From contig NW_019028996.1 in NCBI RefSeq assembly GCF_002105155.1, positions 682,915-746,914 of the forward strand: a DNA stretch of 64,000 nucleotides, in the 5' to 3' direction. The DNA is from Lobosporangium transversale (taxonomy: Eukaryota > Mortierellomycota > Mortierellomycetes > Mortierellales > Mortierellaceae). The notes under the pieces are model-generated. The model saw nothing but the letters and a program-made list of their open reading frames with translations, was not told where the DNA came from and did no database searches. Below, one piece after another: positions 34,998-46,420 of the stretch. Position 1 is the first letter of the stretch; every line of letters starts with the position of its first letter. A program made the position numbers and the translations under genes.

Positions 34998-35641
34998 GGC
35001 GAGGGGTGAAATTCAATGGTAATTGTAGTTCTCTGGGGGTGGTCGTGGTTTCCTTTGCTACCAATGCAAAAGTCAAGGTAGTGTTCTAGGGGGATCTAAG
35101 GGTGCAATAAAGGTATCTTTATTCAGGGGGAACCATGCTACAGAACTAGATAGAAAAGTAGACCTATTTATACTAGTTAATATCCTGTTGCAAGGAATGC
35201 TCTAGAAATATGGGCGAAATACAATGTTGCACAAAATTATTATAGTGATTTCGCTTGCAACGCGACTTGGCTTGACAGGCAAACTATGCATGGAGGAATG
35301 AGTGAAGGAAATGAGCGGAACAAATTAATCAAGCACACGTGATCTTTTTCAGATTCGAATCAGACAAAAGTCATTCATCAATTCATGAGCTAGACATTGC
35401 TTGCTGTTCGTGACAAAATATCTAATTAACTTTGAAAGTGCATTTATTTTCATTACACATCTATCACAAAAGGCTGTAATAAAGCTGACCATTTCAAGCT
35501 ACATTTAAATGTAATGTACTAAGTGCTCAAAGTCCCCAATATACAAAGTAACAGCTATTCAAACAGATCTGCAAAATTATAAAGCCTATGTCAACAAAAT
35601 GGGACGTCCGTACAATGTTGGTAAAAAAAATAGAATTGCTG

Positions 35642-38235
35642 TTAGACAGTCAACAGCTCATTGTCAATTCTTTGACTATTGCCACTCTTGTCCTTCCAGT
35701 GAGCACTCATCTTCACTGTATCAAAACTCCTATCGTGCCAGAAATGCACCAAATTCACCCCTTGGTCCAGTTCCGCGTCGGTTTGCCAGTATGGGTGCTC
35801 AAGATAGTCGTCTGCTCGAGTAAAGTGAACAACCCAAGCTTCTTCTGCTGAGAGTAAGCGTTTATAAGTTGGCGACTTGCTGATAAAGTCCTTAATAGAA
35901 GTTTGACTTCCTGTAGCCAAAAGCTCGATAGCAACCGTCGGCTCTCCTGCTTTCTTGATGACAATATCACTATATTTGTGGTCCTCAAGCTCATGGTGGT
36001 GCCACTGGCTAATGATCCCATATCCTTCTATTTTGTTTAGCCAGTTGGTGAGAATCCTCATCAATTCCGTGTCATAGACGCTCTGTCGAGGGACATCAAT
36101 GTTGTAGTCGCCCATAACCTTAACTGTTCTCCCCGATCTTTTGTATGATCGGTATTCCGACTGTATAATCAAGTTTTTATCGAAAAATCGAAGAGCAATC
36201 TTCATAGTCTCCAGAATATCCAATAATCCTCCTTGACTTTCCTTTGGGGGTGACTCCGAAGGAGCGTGGGGATATTTTGCTGGGATAATATATCTCCTCA
36301 CAAACGAGTCAATGAATGCTGAGGCCATACGGTAGTTACTGCCATCAAGTCTTATCAGCACCCCTTCTGCAGTTAGGAAGTCTGCCAATCTCTGTTGTTC
36401 CATGTCTGTGATAGATATATCGCCGAGATACCCAATAAAATCTGTTCGGAGAAGATTAACAGCATCTGTAGCTGATTCACTCAAAAGTGAATCGACCATC
36501 CTTCTGAAGGTATGATGTGAAAGCATCATCTCACTCTGATTGTCTGTGGAGAAGTCCAGCCATGTATCGTAATCGAGACAATTCGTCGAGTCGTTGACTT
36601 TGGAGCGAAGATTCTCATGAATGGAACGTCCACAAAGACAAATCATTCCTGGATGACTATTGACATTGAGCACAATTCATTGTATTAGAATGGCACATCA
36701 ACTCGTGGAGAGTTAACTAAGCTTAAAAAACATACCCATTTGACTTCCAGTGTATGTCTCGAATAATCTCATCATCTATTTTAATCATCTCATCATTCGC
36801 ATAGTCATTAAAGAGCTGCCGCGTTTGATCAAGAGTGAAATACGGGTTCCTGATAGTATTGTTGACATTGAACGGGGCTATGTGTTGACCTGTTGTGCTA
36901 AGGTGCTGAAGACTAAAGGTTCCACATAAGACAATACTGTCAATGGCGTATAAATGGTTATTCTGTCGGATTGCTCGAAACGCCTGTAAGCATTGGTTGC
37001 GGATCTCGTCGCTTGCGTTAAACAGTAAATCAAACTCGTCAACCAAGATGACAATCTTCTCGTCCTTGAATTTAGTTCGACCGAAAGCATCGAGAAAATC
37101 TCGTTTGGTTGTAATATCATCGACTTTATAGTTGCGGCGAAGAGCATTTCCAAAAGCTTTCCAGAAATCAGGCTCATTATTGCCAACGGCAACTCCCTCA
37201 AATGATAGTCTAAATAAAAAATAGAGGGTCAGTACTGGTATATTAGCGCATACATTGCATCCACTTTATCCATTTTCACAGAAGTTGGCTTACGGGAGGC
37301 AGCGATATCCAAAGTCAGCTAATTGGGTGATAAGTCGATACAACCGTGTTGTTTTTCCAGAGGCACGTGCGCCTATGAGCATCACTATCTCGCGGTCAAA
37401 AACGCTCTGTAGTATTTCCTCATTGTTGTCATGGTCCGCAGGATCCACATAGTAGACTGATTAACTTCGTCGAATCTGATCGGTTCATTGACGGTCCACC
37501 TCTTTTTTTTCAAAAGTCGCGGTACTGAAAAAAATTAGAAAAAAAAACAGCAAGACCTGTCAGAAGAGAAAATAAGGAATCGGTTCCAATCCTTAAGGGA
37601 GAATTAGCTTACATAAGTCTTCGGCCCTCCTCTTTTTTTCCGAGTCTGTTGGTAAAGGAAGCAATGATAGAAATTTGCAAGAAAAAAAGAAAAAAGCATC
37701 AGAGGAAGTCGTCAAGCACATGTGCGATGATTAACCTTATGAAAAAAAGAGAGAGCCAATTAAACAAATGAGTCTTACTCGAAGTGGAAGTAGACGGATC
37801 TATACCGCAATAATGCGAAGGATCATTAGACATAATCAATGATTACAACAAGCGTCACCACATGGCATGCCGCAGTAACAGGCACAATTAGAATTTAACA
37901 GGCTTCTTACCTGCCGACGGCCTCTGGACAACGACGTGTATGGTTTTCTTTTCTGGTGTAGTGCCGAAAATCTCAGAGATCTTGCTTGTTGCACAAAGCT
38001 TTTTTGCATTTGGGTGTTCTGAAAGTGTAATGGTTTTTTCGTCCTCATCGTCTCCGATTACGATGGAGACATGCCAGAGATTCAATTTGTCGGCAACAAT
38101 CTCTCGGAAGTCGTTTTCTTTTTCCTTCTTGATTGCTTTTTTGAGAGCAGCAATTGAGTCATCAGCATCCAATTGGACTTTAAATGCGGAAGAGTCGCCA
38201 TCGAGAATGCAAAAGAGCATAATTTTTTGAGTCAT
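35642..38235 (-). pseudogene. Second Crinkler (CRN) gene: header, AAA-like P-loop ATPase, nuclease-like C-terminus; one frame break
   Basis: Minus-strand exons are 38235-37911, 37799-37779 (21 nt), 37645-37613 (33 nt), 37524-37294, 37209-36736 and 36656-35642. The header begins MTQKIMLFCILDGDSSAF, has DKLNLWHVSI and ends IHVVVQRPSAG. A basic linker (NSEKKRRAEDL) leads to the ATPase: Walker A IGARASGKTT (about 37375) and Walker B IVILVDEFDLLF (about 37045). The C-terminal region has HKYSDIVIKKAG and VAIELLATGSQTSIKDF, a D...ExL arrangement resembling restriction-endonuclease-like folds of CRN effectors, which act in nuclei of target cells. One lesion is seen: the frame changes at about 37455, between RFDEVNQ and YYVDPADHD, without a usable intron. 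Otherwise it is open, so it is either a young pseudogene or has a sequence error. Confidence 0.7.
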
Positions 38236-38979
38236 CTTGGTTTAATTGCGCACTGAAAAAAAAAAAAAAAAAAAAAAAAAAGTAATTGGCAGTAAACCAG
38301 CAGAGAGCTAGTTTGATTAAAGTGAACTGAGCAAGAATGTTGGCGTTAATGTGAAGATTGAAAGAGAAATGCTTAGAGGAAGAGGGATGAAAGAAAAAAA
38401 AGATGGATGCGTGAGAAAAAAAAAAAAAGAGTGGCAATAGGATGTGCTCACTAAAAATAAAATTACGTACACACGTATGGGGGCAAACTTAAGCCACTCC
38501 GTTTGTTTTTATTCCTCATCCATCATACGAATTCCCTTAAATACTCAAGTTGCGTAGTGGTATTTTTTTGTAGAATTTATAATGAGGTGACGTAGTAGGC
38601 TATTTGCTAAATCCACCCTTTTCTGCCAGTTGCTTCTTCCGAATCACAATCGCCATCTAATCCTATTCCATCGCTCATTACTATTTTATTTATGTCAGGA
38701 TCGCTCTCCTGCAGACTCCATTCAGGCCTTTTTCGTGTTTCTGTAGTCCATCTCCTGTCCCAGGTAACCTTTTTATTTTTTTTAAAAAAAAGAAAAAAAA
38801 AAAAAACGCGTAAATTCAAATTAGCCTACTTCATTTCTAACTCTCTGTCTTCCTCCTCTCTGAGATAGATAATATTAGCCGTCCACAATGGTATTTATAA
38901 ATATCACGAACATGCTAGCTATTTCGATTAGCTTATAATTAATTATTTTTCTTGATGCAAATTATAGGTCCTCACCACT
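38236..38979. other. CRN 5' region and MULE-like upstream sequence
   Basis: 38256-38281 is a 26-A run (poly-U in CRN sense) just before the CRN ATG. 38282-38440 is the probable leader and 38442-38516 the shared upstream module. 38600-38810 is A/T-rich before a MULE N-terminal fragment, similar in layout to 13440-13518. No independent gene is seen. Confidence 0.45.
38442..38516 (-). promoter_or_regulatory. Upstream module shared with the first CRN gene
   Basis: On the minus strand: GGAATAAAAACAAA (from 38516), GGCTTAAGTTTGCC, then GTGTACGTAATTTTATTTTT and AGTGAGCACA (38472-38442). It corresponds in order and sequence to 19742-19812, and lies about 210 bp upstream of the start codon. The role is inferred from conservation only. 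Confidence 0.5.
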
Positions 38980-39333
38980 GATACCTTAATTTCGAGTAAC
39001 GGTGAGGATGCAGCTGAAGACCTTGAGCTAGGCTCCGAATTCTACAATCATGATGAAGCTAGCGACGTTGATACGGATCCTGAAGAGCACGACTGTGATG
39101 ATGGTGGAGACTATTCTTCGGATGTGTCAGATTCCGAGCCAGAAATAGTGTGGGGGCCAGTTGAACCATCCGGTGAAGACAGCACCTCTGGGAATGCTCT
39201 CGCGCCATCTGAAAATAACGTAGAAGAAGTAGAGGATATATCGAGATTGAGTCAAGATAAGGAGGCTCGTGCAATCAGTCTGGCTTCTACAATTGTGTCT
39301 GCGCAGCTACAAGAATGCAATGTTTTAGCCTAA
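38980..39333 (+). pseudogene. MULE transposase N-terminal fragment
   Basis: The frame reads an acidic stretch with SDSEPEIVWGPVEPSG and ends at a stop after SLASTIVSAQLQECNVLA. The MULE gene at 13550 starts similarly (ALDSEPEAEHEPP, KLLSSQLHDY). The remainder of the transposase is missing; a hAT relic follows in the opposite orientation. Confidence 0.45.
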
Positions 39334-39420
39334 TTGATATAGCTTACTATGTATATGGAACCAAAGTTCAATAGGACAAAGAGAGGGGTCTTTATTTCTG
39401 GAGAGACGACATCTTATATG

Positions 39421-41021
39421 CTATAAGATATCGTCTGCCCCACGTGAGTGGTAAATTAAATCATCGTATACGCTATATGGGTCTACATATATGGTGCAAA
39501 GATTATAGAGTAATACTGACCTGATCTTAACAATGCCTTTTCTGAGTTTCTGTAATGTACTCAGCGTTACAAGCGTTAACCCAACCGCATCCTCACACTC
39601 ATTGTTGTTCACGTAGAGACTGTCATTTTCAGGAGCCAAGTCATTCAAACCACTTGGGCACAAAATCGCCTGAACTGCCAGATTAATGATGTGTCCAAGG
39701 CATGGCCCATGGTATAAGCCATCCTTGAGCGGCCTAATGTTTTTTATTTTTATTTATTTTTATTTTTTTTAAGAGAAGCGTTAGAGGTAACTCATTACTA
39801 GATGCGCTAGCATTATTGAAAGTGACTGAGAATTACCATTCTACTGCCTTGGGATGCTTTTCAAGCTCTCGGATCATTTTGGACATATTTGACGCATTGT
39901 CGGTGGTGATACTTAGAAGCTTGTCACCAATTTTAAATCGATCGATGACCTTAGCCAGAGATTCCGCTAAGTTCTCACCTGTATGCGCTCCATACAATGG
40001 CTCAAATCCAATGACCAGCTCTTGTTGGTGCCAGTCATGATAAATCCAGTGAGCTGTTACCCCCAGGAAGTTGTCTTGGAAAGGGCTTGTCCAGCCATCA
40101 ACGGTCAGTGATACCTTGTTAATATCCTCAAATAAGCTTATGACTTGATGCTCCATGTATTGGTATTTTAGCTTAGCCTATTTTTAATCCATCTTTTTGT
40201 CAGTGTTTGGTTGATGTTTGTTATAAAAAAAAAAATAATAATTGAAGAGTAATAATAATCATAATCATAATCATAATCATAGTAATAATAGTTTTACCTT
40301 GGTTGCCAAGGTGTCATCAGACGGTAGCTTTACTTGAGATGCTGTAGCCATTGTAGCATGGACTAGAAGCTCCTGGAGAGCAGTGCTTTTGACAATCGTA
40401 AATGGCTGCTTTGTTGTGATAACGAATCGGACAAGCAATTCGTCAAATCTCGTAGGGTCAAATACTTTTGGCTGAGAAAATGAATTAAGCATCTTGTCCA
40501 TCGGGCCTTGCTTGGAGAGACTGCCATCATTGGCATTGCTATCTTTAGTGATGCGATGTACTCGCCACAGATGCTGGATGACCCCTGAAGTTGACATATT
40601 CGATGAACAAAGGTTTTCCCGCAGCTAGGGTAACAGCAGCGCATACCAGAGCCACTCTTAGTTTTAACACGCTCGGCCCACTTGTTCTTCAGTGACCACG
40701 CCCAGCTTCGGTTGATCGCCGTGCTGCTTGCCACGCTGGAGCTTCCCACGCTCCTCGTCACTAAGCTCTCATTCATCACGCTGCCGCTCATCACGCTCTC
40801 CATATCCATATCGTTGTCAGGTGCGTCAAAGCTGGCAGACATAGAAGTGTTACCAACGTCATAAACCTTAAGTTCATGTATGATAAAATTGCAAGGAGGT
40901 ATTAATTTAAACATTAAGGTTAAGTTTTTTCCTTCTTTTCTTAATACAAAGTAATATGGCAAATGTAATCAATATATACTTCTGCTTCCTCCTCGATAAT
41001 TCGACGACGTCGTTTACTCAT
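39421..41021 (-). pseudogene. hAT transposase, C-terminally truncated copy
   Basis: Start MSKRRRRIIEEEAEVY at 41021 corresponds to MTKSSRRRIATSESEEEE at 50842. Then come SWAWSLKNKWAERVKTK and a BED-type zinc finger (CCYPSCGKTFVH, with a frame change), then SLTVDGWTSPFQDNFLGV and LLSITTDNASNMSKMIRELE. The final piece is CLGHIINLAVQA with STLQKLRKGIVKIR near 39530. The C-terminal dimerisation domain present at 53340 is absent. It is related to but clearly diverged from the 50.8-kb copy. Confidence 0.75.
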
Positions 41022-41309
41022 TTTAAGAGATGTTTTGGGCTGAATTGAGATAATGCATGAAAAGGAAAAGAGAGAAAAAAAAAAAAAAAAAAGGAAAAGG
41101 AAAGGAAAGGAGGCGAAATGAAGCGAATGCAAACACATTTGTTGTCCTGATGCCGCAGTTGAGTATTTAGGTATAACGCACCAGATATCTCGCACTCGTT
41201 GTTAGGCTTTATTTTCTATAAACATGTGTTTTAACCTTATCTTCATGGTAATATTTTTCTTAATCCACGATTTAAATCCACATTTTGATTAAGAGTGCCG
41301 TGAGAAAAA

Positions 41310-41550
41310 ATTTATAAAAATTTTAATCGGTATATCAATGTACCGAATGATTCGGTATATCAAATGAATTGAATCGGTACAATCGAGGCACCGAATGATT
41401 CGGTTTACCGAATGCATCGAATATTCGATACATTCGATTCGGTTTCGACAATTATATTCATTCGGTTTCGATTCGATATGAACCTTACCTTGGTCAATTC
41501 GATTTCGGTTCGAAGGTGTATTGAACCGAATGTACCGATTAGGAGCACTG
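41310..41550. mobile_element. MITE-like element with ACCGAATG/ATTCGGT satellite core
   Basis: The right end CCGATTAGGAGCACTG matches the hAT-MITE terminal consensus. The left end is not recognisable and is probably lost. The inside is made of repeated CCGAATGATTCGG and CATTCGGTTTCG motifs. It abuts a Tc1 transposase fragment. Confidence 0.55.
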
Positions 41551-41559
41551 CCTCATCGT

Positions 41560-41815
41560 TATAGAGTCTGGTAGCATGGACAGCTGATGAGACTACACCA
41601 CGGTGAAGCAACAATCGAATATAATATGCATTCCGGTAATCGAACTTCCGTGGCCGACCAGCTCTACTTTTACTCCTGGCAGGCCCTAATGTCTTGGAGA
41701 TATTATGGACTGAGGACTTGGATATGCCTACTCCTGTGGCAACCTGACGGATGGACTTGTGCTGCTCGAGTAAATGGAGAGCATCCTCAACAACGGAAGC
41801 TTTGATTGGCTTCAT
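41560..41815 (-). pseudogene. Tc1/mariner transposase N-terminal fragment
   Basis: The minus-strand frame starting MKPIKASVVEDALHLLEQHK contains a helix-turn-helix (SIRQVATGVGISKSSVHNIS) and the linker RAGRPRKFDY, then LLLHRGVVSSAVHATRL before running into the MITE at 41550. It is of a different lineage from the fragment at 29800. Confidence 0.55.
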
Positions 41816-42164
41816 CTTTGGAGTCTTTAGAAAGAGTAACGTAGGCTCCTAGAAGAGTGTAGGTGAAGAGTATCTACTCAAGTGTGTGGGAGATAATTTG
41901 AAAAAAATTCAGCAAAGGTGCGTAAAATAAGTGATGGTTATATAATTGTCCAAATGAGATTAAATACTTTTGTCAATGAAAAACCATGGTGAATGAGACT
42001 AGAGATATTTTAAACTGAACCAGTCCACGTATCATTGGCATACTTGTTTACTCTGATAAAAATAAAAGTGCAAGCAACCATCGCTATTATTCTAATCAAG
42101 ACGGAAAACATGAGCGTGGAACATTTGGACAAATTTGGAAGCCACTGTATAAGTAAAGTCGCTC
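41816..42164. other. No feature recognised
   Basis: AT-rich; 42060-42160 may be the outer edge of the adjacent MULE terminal sequence. No coding signal. Confidence 0.35.
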
Positions 42165-43640
42165 ATTTCAGACCCAGTTGGGTTATCTCGGCCTGGAGCC
42201 GGTAGGTGACTCCGAAGCGCAACTTTTGAGAGATGGTTTTACGTTTTCGGATGAAAGTTAATATCCGTAGTTATGTGATGAGTGCAACAGAACAGAGTAT
42301 GTGACCAATCTAGACAACCATTTAAAAATTAGTTTTGCAAAACTTGGTAAAAACGATGGGAGCGCAATACAGTTATGCCCAAAGCATATGGAACCCCCAG
42401 GATCAATGTAGTTTTCAATTTGGAATCAAACAGTGTTAAAATCGCTCGCGGTTACATAGTGAGAAAAAAAGTTATATTAAAGAAAAAGCGCAAGGTCGCG
42501 GAAAATAGCGATTTTTCGATATTCTATGCTCATTTACTCAAGAGCCACTGCATGGAATATTGAAAAATAGGGTTTGTATCGTAGCTATAGTCGAAAGGAT
42601 TGCATCCCTGGTTTGGCTTGGCTCTATCTCTCAGGATCCTGGCGAAATAGTCCATTGAGTGTGTCAAAAATGGCATAGTTTTGGTTTTTTCTGTGCTTGA
42701 ACTACTTTACACAGGTGCTACTCCATGGATACTGGGTAGATTTTCTTAAGAGTAATATTAAACCAAAGGTAATCAGCTCCCCTACTGGTCGTTCCAGTGG
42801 CGCTTGTCTCCTAGCACTCTAGCAGGAGTTACTCATGCTTAAAGTCTGACCAGTCATTAAAACCACCCAAATTTATCACAGTTTTGAGTACTATCTCGAT
42901 AAATACTGAACAAATCCTTTTCATTCTTTTTTTATTTTGCGCGTATTGGTGCCTTCTATTGTATATTTTATGGGCATGCTTCCATCTTTCCTAGAAGGAT
43001 AGTTATAAGCATTCTAGTACTTCATTGATGATTGCGTGTGAAATTTGATTGTGTGATTTTATGGGAGAAACTTTAATTTGGCCTGATTTTTTTTTGTGTA
43101 TACTTTTTTATTAAATAAAATTAAATTTAATAACACTGCCGTTGTCGCTTCTTAGTTCCGGATGCGTTGGGGATTAACGGCAAAGTATCCAGCGTATCTT
43201 TTACTGACCTTAAGGTTCTTACGCTTTCATTCAACATTTTTAAATCATCAAAATTGTGAATAAACTTTCGAAGCAACTCATATAACTCGTTATGTTCCTC
43301 ACCTAGCTGATTATCCTCTAGTTGAATCTCAGTCTGATTAAGCTCACTCTCCTCAGTTTGATATTCACCATGCTCAACAGCTATATGTTTGTCCATGACC
43401 AAAGGCATAGCTTTCTGGGGGAGACTCAGTGGACGTTCTTCGTCATTCTGCTTGACTTTGAATAACACCAGCATATGCATACGAAGGCGGCGCCGACTAG
43501 TAAAGTATTGGCAATTACAACCTGTATAGTGTCATTTTCATCGATGTAGAGGTTATATATACCACGCCCAGTTGTTGGCGAGATAACACAATAATACCCT
43601 TCAACATGGATGACTACAGTGGTCATCAAAAGTCATTCAA
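42165..43640 (-). mobile_element. MULE 3'-part relic: transposase C-terminus plus terminal sequence
   Basis: Minus-strand coding pieces 43629-43426 (VEGYYCVISPTTGRGIYNLY) and 43480-43127 (MHMLVLFKVKQNDEERPLSL and the ending GTKKRQRQCY) match the MULE end at 15440-15934, but are joined by a frame change. 42840-42165 is the reverse complement of the terminal sequence at 16230-16950. The 5' four fifths of the transposase is missing. Confidence 0.65.
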
Positions 43641-44339
43641 TGAATTAGGAATTTCGACATTCTCATTCCTTTCCCAATTTGATCTTGCTTGTCGCTAATG
43701 AAACTTACGTAGCGAGTTCGACCATCGACAATGTCACTCCTACTACAATGTCAATGAGCTCCTGTAGCTAATTGAAAATTTAGATGAATGCCAATTATTG
43801 GCATCTCATTGAATGCCATTTGAAGAAAATCGGGAGCTTTGCTTTATTTGTTTTTTTTTCTGTTCTTCAGTAATGTGTACGACCTCCTTTCTTGCGATGT
43901 AGCTTCTCTACCCTTCGTGGCTGTCACGAACAGCAAGCAATGTCTAGCTCATGAATTGATGAATGACTTTTGTCTGATTCGAATCTGAAAAAGATCACGT
44001 GTGCTTGATTAATTTGTTCCGCTCATTTCCTTCACTCATTCCTCCATGCATAGTTTGCCTGTCAAGCCAAGTCGCGTTGCAAGCGAAATCACTATAATAA
44101 TTTTGTGCAACATTGTATTTCGCCCATATTTCTAGAGCATTCCTTGCAACAGGATATTAACTAGTATAAATAGGTCTACTTTTCTATCTAGTTCTGTAGC
44201 ATGGTTCCCCCTGAATAAAGATACCTTTATTGCACCCTTAGATCCCCCTAGAACACTACCTTGACTTTTGCATTGGTAGCAAAGGAAACCACGACCACCC
44301 CCAGAGAACTACAATTACCATTGAATTTCACCCCTCGCC

Positions 44340-45260
44340 ATGGAACACTTGAATAACGCCCTTTCGTCCATCGATCTTCCTCTGAACATTCGCGAAGCCA
44401 TAGCTACTGCTTTTAATCAGGCCCTCTCTACTGCTAAAGTCAACGAAGCCGCTGAGAATGACCTAGCCAGAACCCTCGCCACGGTCCTAAAGCCACAGAA
44501 GCCTACGCCTTACGAAGGAGCTATTAACGCTGTTGCAGCCTTAAACTTTGTCGACAGCCTGGAGGAGTATTACACTATTGTCACACTCACGCCATCCAAA
44601 TGGGTTCGATACGCTGTCCTCAGTCTCAATGGCGAAGCCAAGGCATGGTGGAGAGATTCCGGGTTGAATCTCGATACACCTTGGGCTGACTTCCGTAAAG
44701 CATTCCTCCGTCAGTTCACCCCTCCAGATTCTGCGAATGCAGCTCGCCGAGCGTTGGATAAACTTCGTCAGGGAAGGATGAGTGTGGCAGAATATACGAG
44801 CAAGTTTAGAAGCCACCTACGTCTGGCTACAAATCTCGACAAAGACTCTGCTTTGCAAAAATACATGCTAGGCCTTGAGCCCGAAACAAGCAAGCAGGTA
44901 AGACTTAGACAGCCAGAGACGTTGGACGATGCCATTGAGCAGGCGACCATTGTCCACAGTATTCTACATCCCATCGATGCCACCCCTGTATCCGCTACCC
45001 CGAACGCCTTATCACCCCATCATGAGAATAATTCTGGCCCTACACCAATGGATCTCGATAACATGAGAATGTTGGTTGCCAACCTGTACACCTCTCTCCA
45101 TCAGCAACGACCAAACAGAAACCACTCCAAGCCAAGCTCGCTACCCAAGCTCACAGCAGCTGAACGAGAACGTTGCGTTCGTGAGGGGCGTTGTTTCAGA
45201 TGCCGGAACCGAGGTCATAGAGCCTTTGTGCACAAATATAACATCCATGCCCCTTTCTGA
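44340..45260 (+). CDS. Ty3 gag (copy 2), 306 aa
   Basis: Identical at protein level to the copy 1 Gag: capsid region with LNGEAKAWWRDSGLNLDTPW and a zinc knuckle beginning CFRCRNRGH whose final Cys is His in this frame. ATG at 44340 lies 67 bp after the 5' LTR. It overlaps the protease frame. Confidence 0.9.
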   Translation: MEHLNNALSSIDLPLNIREAIATAFNQALSTAKVNEAAENDLARTLATVLKPQKPTPYEGAINAVAALNFVDSLEEYYTIVTLTPSKWVRYAVLSLNGEAKAWWRDSGLNLDTPWADFRKAFLRQFTPPDSANAARRALDKLRQGRMSVAEYTSKFRSHLRLATNLDKDSALQKYMLGLEPETSKQVRLRQPETLDDAIEQATIVHSILHPIDATPVSATPNALSPHHENNSGPTPMDLDNMRMLVANLYTSLHQQRPNRNHSKPSSLPKLTAAERERCVREGRCFRCRNRGHRAFVHKYNIHAPF

Positions 45261-46226
45261 TCACTCTATTGCTCCCACTGCATCTACTTCCTTACATCTA
45301 CTCTCTAAGTATTCACCTCATCCTGATCCCCATTCCCCTACTCATTCCTCATTGCTAAAAAACAATCCCCTCTCCGACCCTATTTTCCCCTCCACTGATC
45401 CTTTCACTGTTTCCACTTCACTCACTTCCACTCATTCATCTACCCCTAGTTCATCCAATCGCCACTCCCATTGTCGTAACGAAATTCGCCTTCAATCCTT
45501 CAGCCTTACCTATGACAAACATAAAAACTCTCGCCGACTCCTTACTTTCATTGGAGCAGTGAATGGTCGACCTGCGCGCATTCTTGTAGATGGAGGGGCC
45601 GAAGGCAATGTCATAAGTTCCTCTTTCTGCGAGAACACACATGTTCCGCTAATTGAGGGTAGACCCATTCCTGTCATTCTTCCCAACGGTACCGAGACAA
45701 TTGCTCAGCACACAGCCACGTTCACCCTCGCCCGCAACGCGTATCAGGATAAAATCAACGCCATTGTTTATCCTCTATCCAAATACGACCTAATTTTGGG
45801 TAAACCATGGCTGACGGATATCAACCCTCGCATCAATTGGCGAACAAATGATCTGCATTTTGAATACCAAGGTACCCCGGTCTTGTGGCCTTGCACTGGC
45901 ATCGACAGGAAGCCTAGACAGCGATCTTCCGTCATATCTGCTCTTAACTTCCTTACCGTTGCCTCGGAACCTGATGCCTCTGTATTCCTCGCCCAAGTTC
46001 GAGTTCCAGTACCTGTCTCTAGCAGTAGTTCTGAACTACCGGACTCTATCAAGCAAATCGTTCAAGTCGAATTCCCTGATGTCTTTCCTACAACGCTTCC
46101 TGATGGCCTTCCCCCTGACAGAGGTGATAGCATGCGTATAGAGACTGACCCTTATGCTGACCCACCTGTCCGACCTGTCATCAGATTGTCGATCGCTGAG
46201 CTTGATGAACTGAAGAAGCAGCTAAC
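45076..46226 (+). CDS. Ty3 pol 5' part: aspartic protease region (copy 2)
   Basis: Frame is +1 to gag and overlaps it from 45076 to 45260. Protease motif ILVDGGAEGNVIS at about 45570-45610, then DLILGKPWLTD. It ends at the nested LTR after KKQLT. The real translation entry is probably by frameshift from gag rather than at the first ATG of the frame. Confidence 0.88.
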
Positions 46227-46420
46227 TGCAAAAGTCAAGGTAGTGTTCTAGGGGGATCTAAGGGTGCAATAAAGGTATCTTTATTCAGGGGGAACTATGC
46301 TACAGAACTAGATAGAAAGTAGACCTATTTATACTAGTTAATATCCTGTTGCAAGGAATGCTCTAGAAATATGGGCGAAATACTATGTTGCACATAATTA
46401 TTAGAGTGATTTCGCTTGCA
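46227..46420 (-). mobile_element. Solo LTR-A nested inside pol of Ty3 copy 2
   Basis: 194 bp, same site and orientation relative to the host element as at 32917 and 57032, flanked by CTAAC (46222-46226 and 46421-46425). Confidence 0.93.

Larger units (their letters stand above)
29974..35259 (-). mobile_element. Ty3-type chromovirus, copy 1 (5,286 bp, minus orientation)
   Basis: Bounded by 195-bp LTRs at 35065-35259 (5') and 29974-30168 (3') with TGCAA...TTGCA ends. The primer-binding site next to the 5' LTR reads TTGGTAGC on the minus strand, complementary to initiator-tRNA-Met 3' ends. It has the same length as copy 2 (44078-49363) and is almost base-identical. It is flanked by AAGAG (left) and ACGCG (right), so it lacks a target duplication. 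Its right flank to 35415 is the reverse complement of copy 2's left flank. It is therefore best read as a segmental inverted copy of copy 2. Confidence 0.9.
30050..35415 (-). repeat. Left arm of a 5.4-kb inverted duplication
   Basis: Reverse complement of about 43922-49290. The inner boundary is sharp: identity runs through TTGCTGTTCGTGACA (ends 35415) and stops there. The outer boundary lies inside the 3' LTR. Both arms share the LTR variant ...TTTGTAGAGC (copy 2 orientation), but beyond TCTGTAGCA the two copies differ (TAGTT versus TGGTT, GATACC versus GACACC). The arm contains Ty3 copy 1 plus 156 bp of non-Ty3 flank. The spacer is 35416-43921. Confidence 0.85.

Noticed and set aside
39375..39460. 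Hairpin ATCTTATA...TATAAGAT between MULE and hAT relics
   Set aside because: Short imperfect palindrome at a junction of relics; no evidence for a function.
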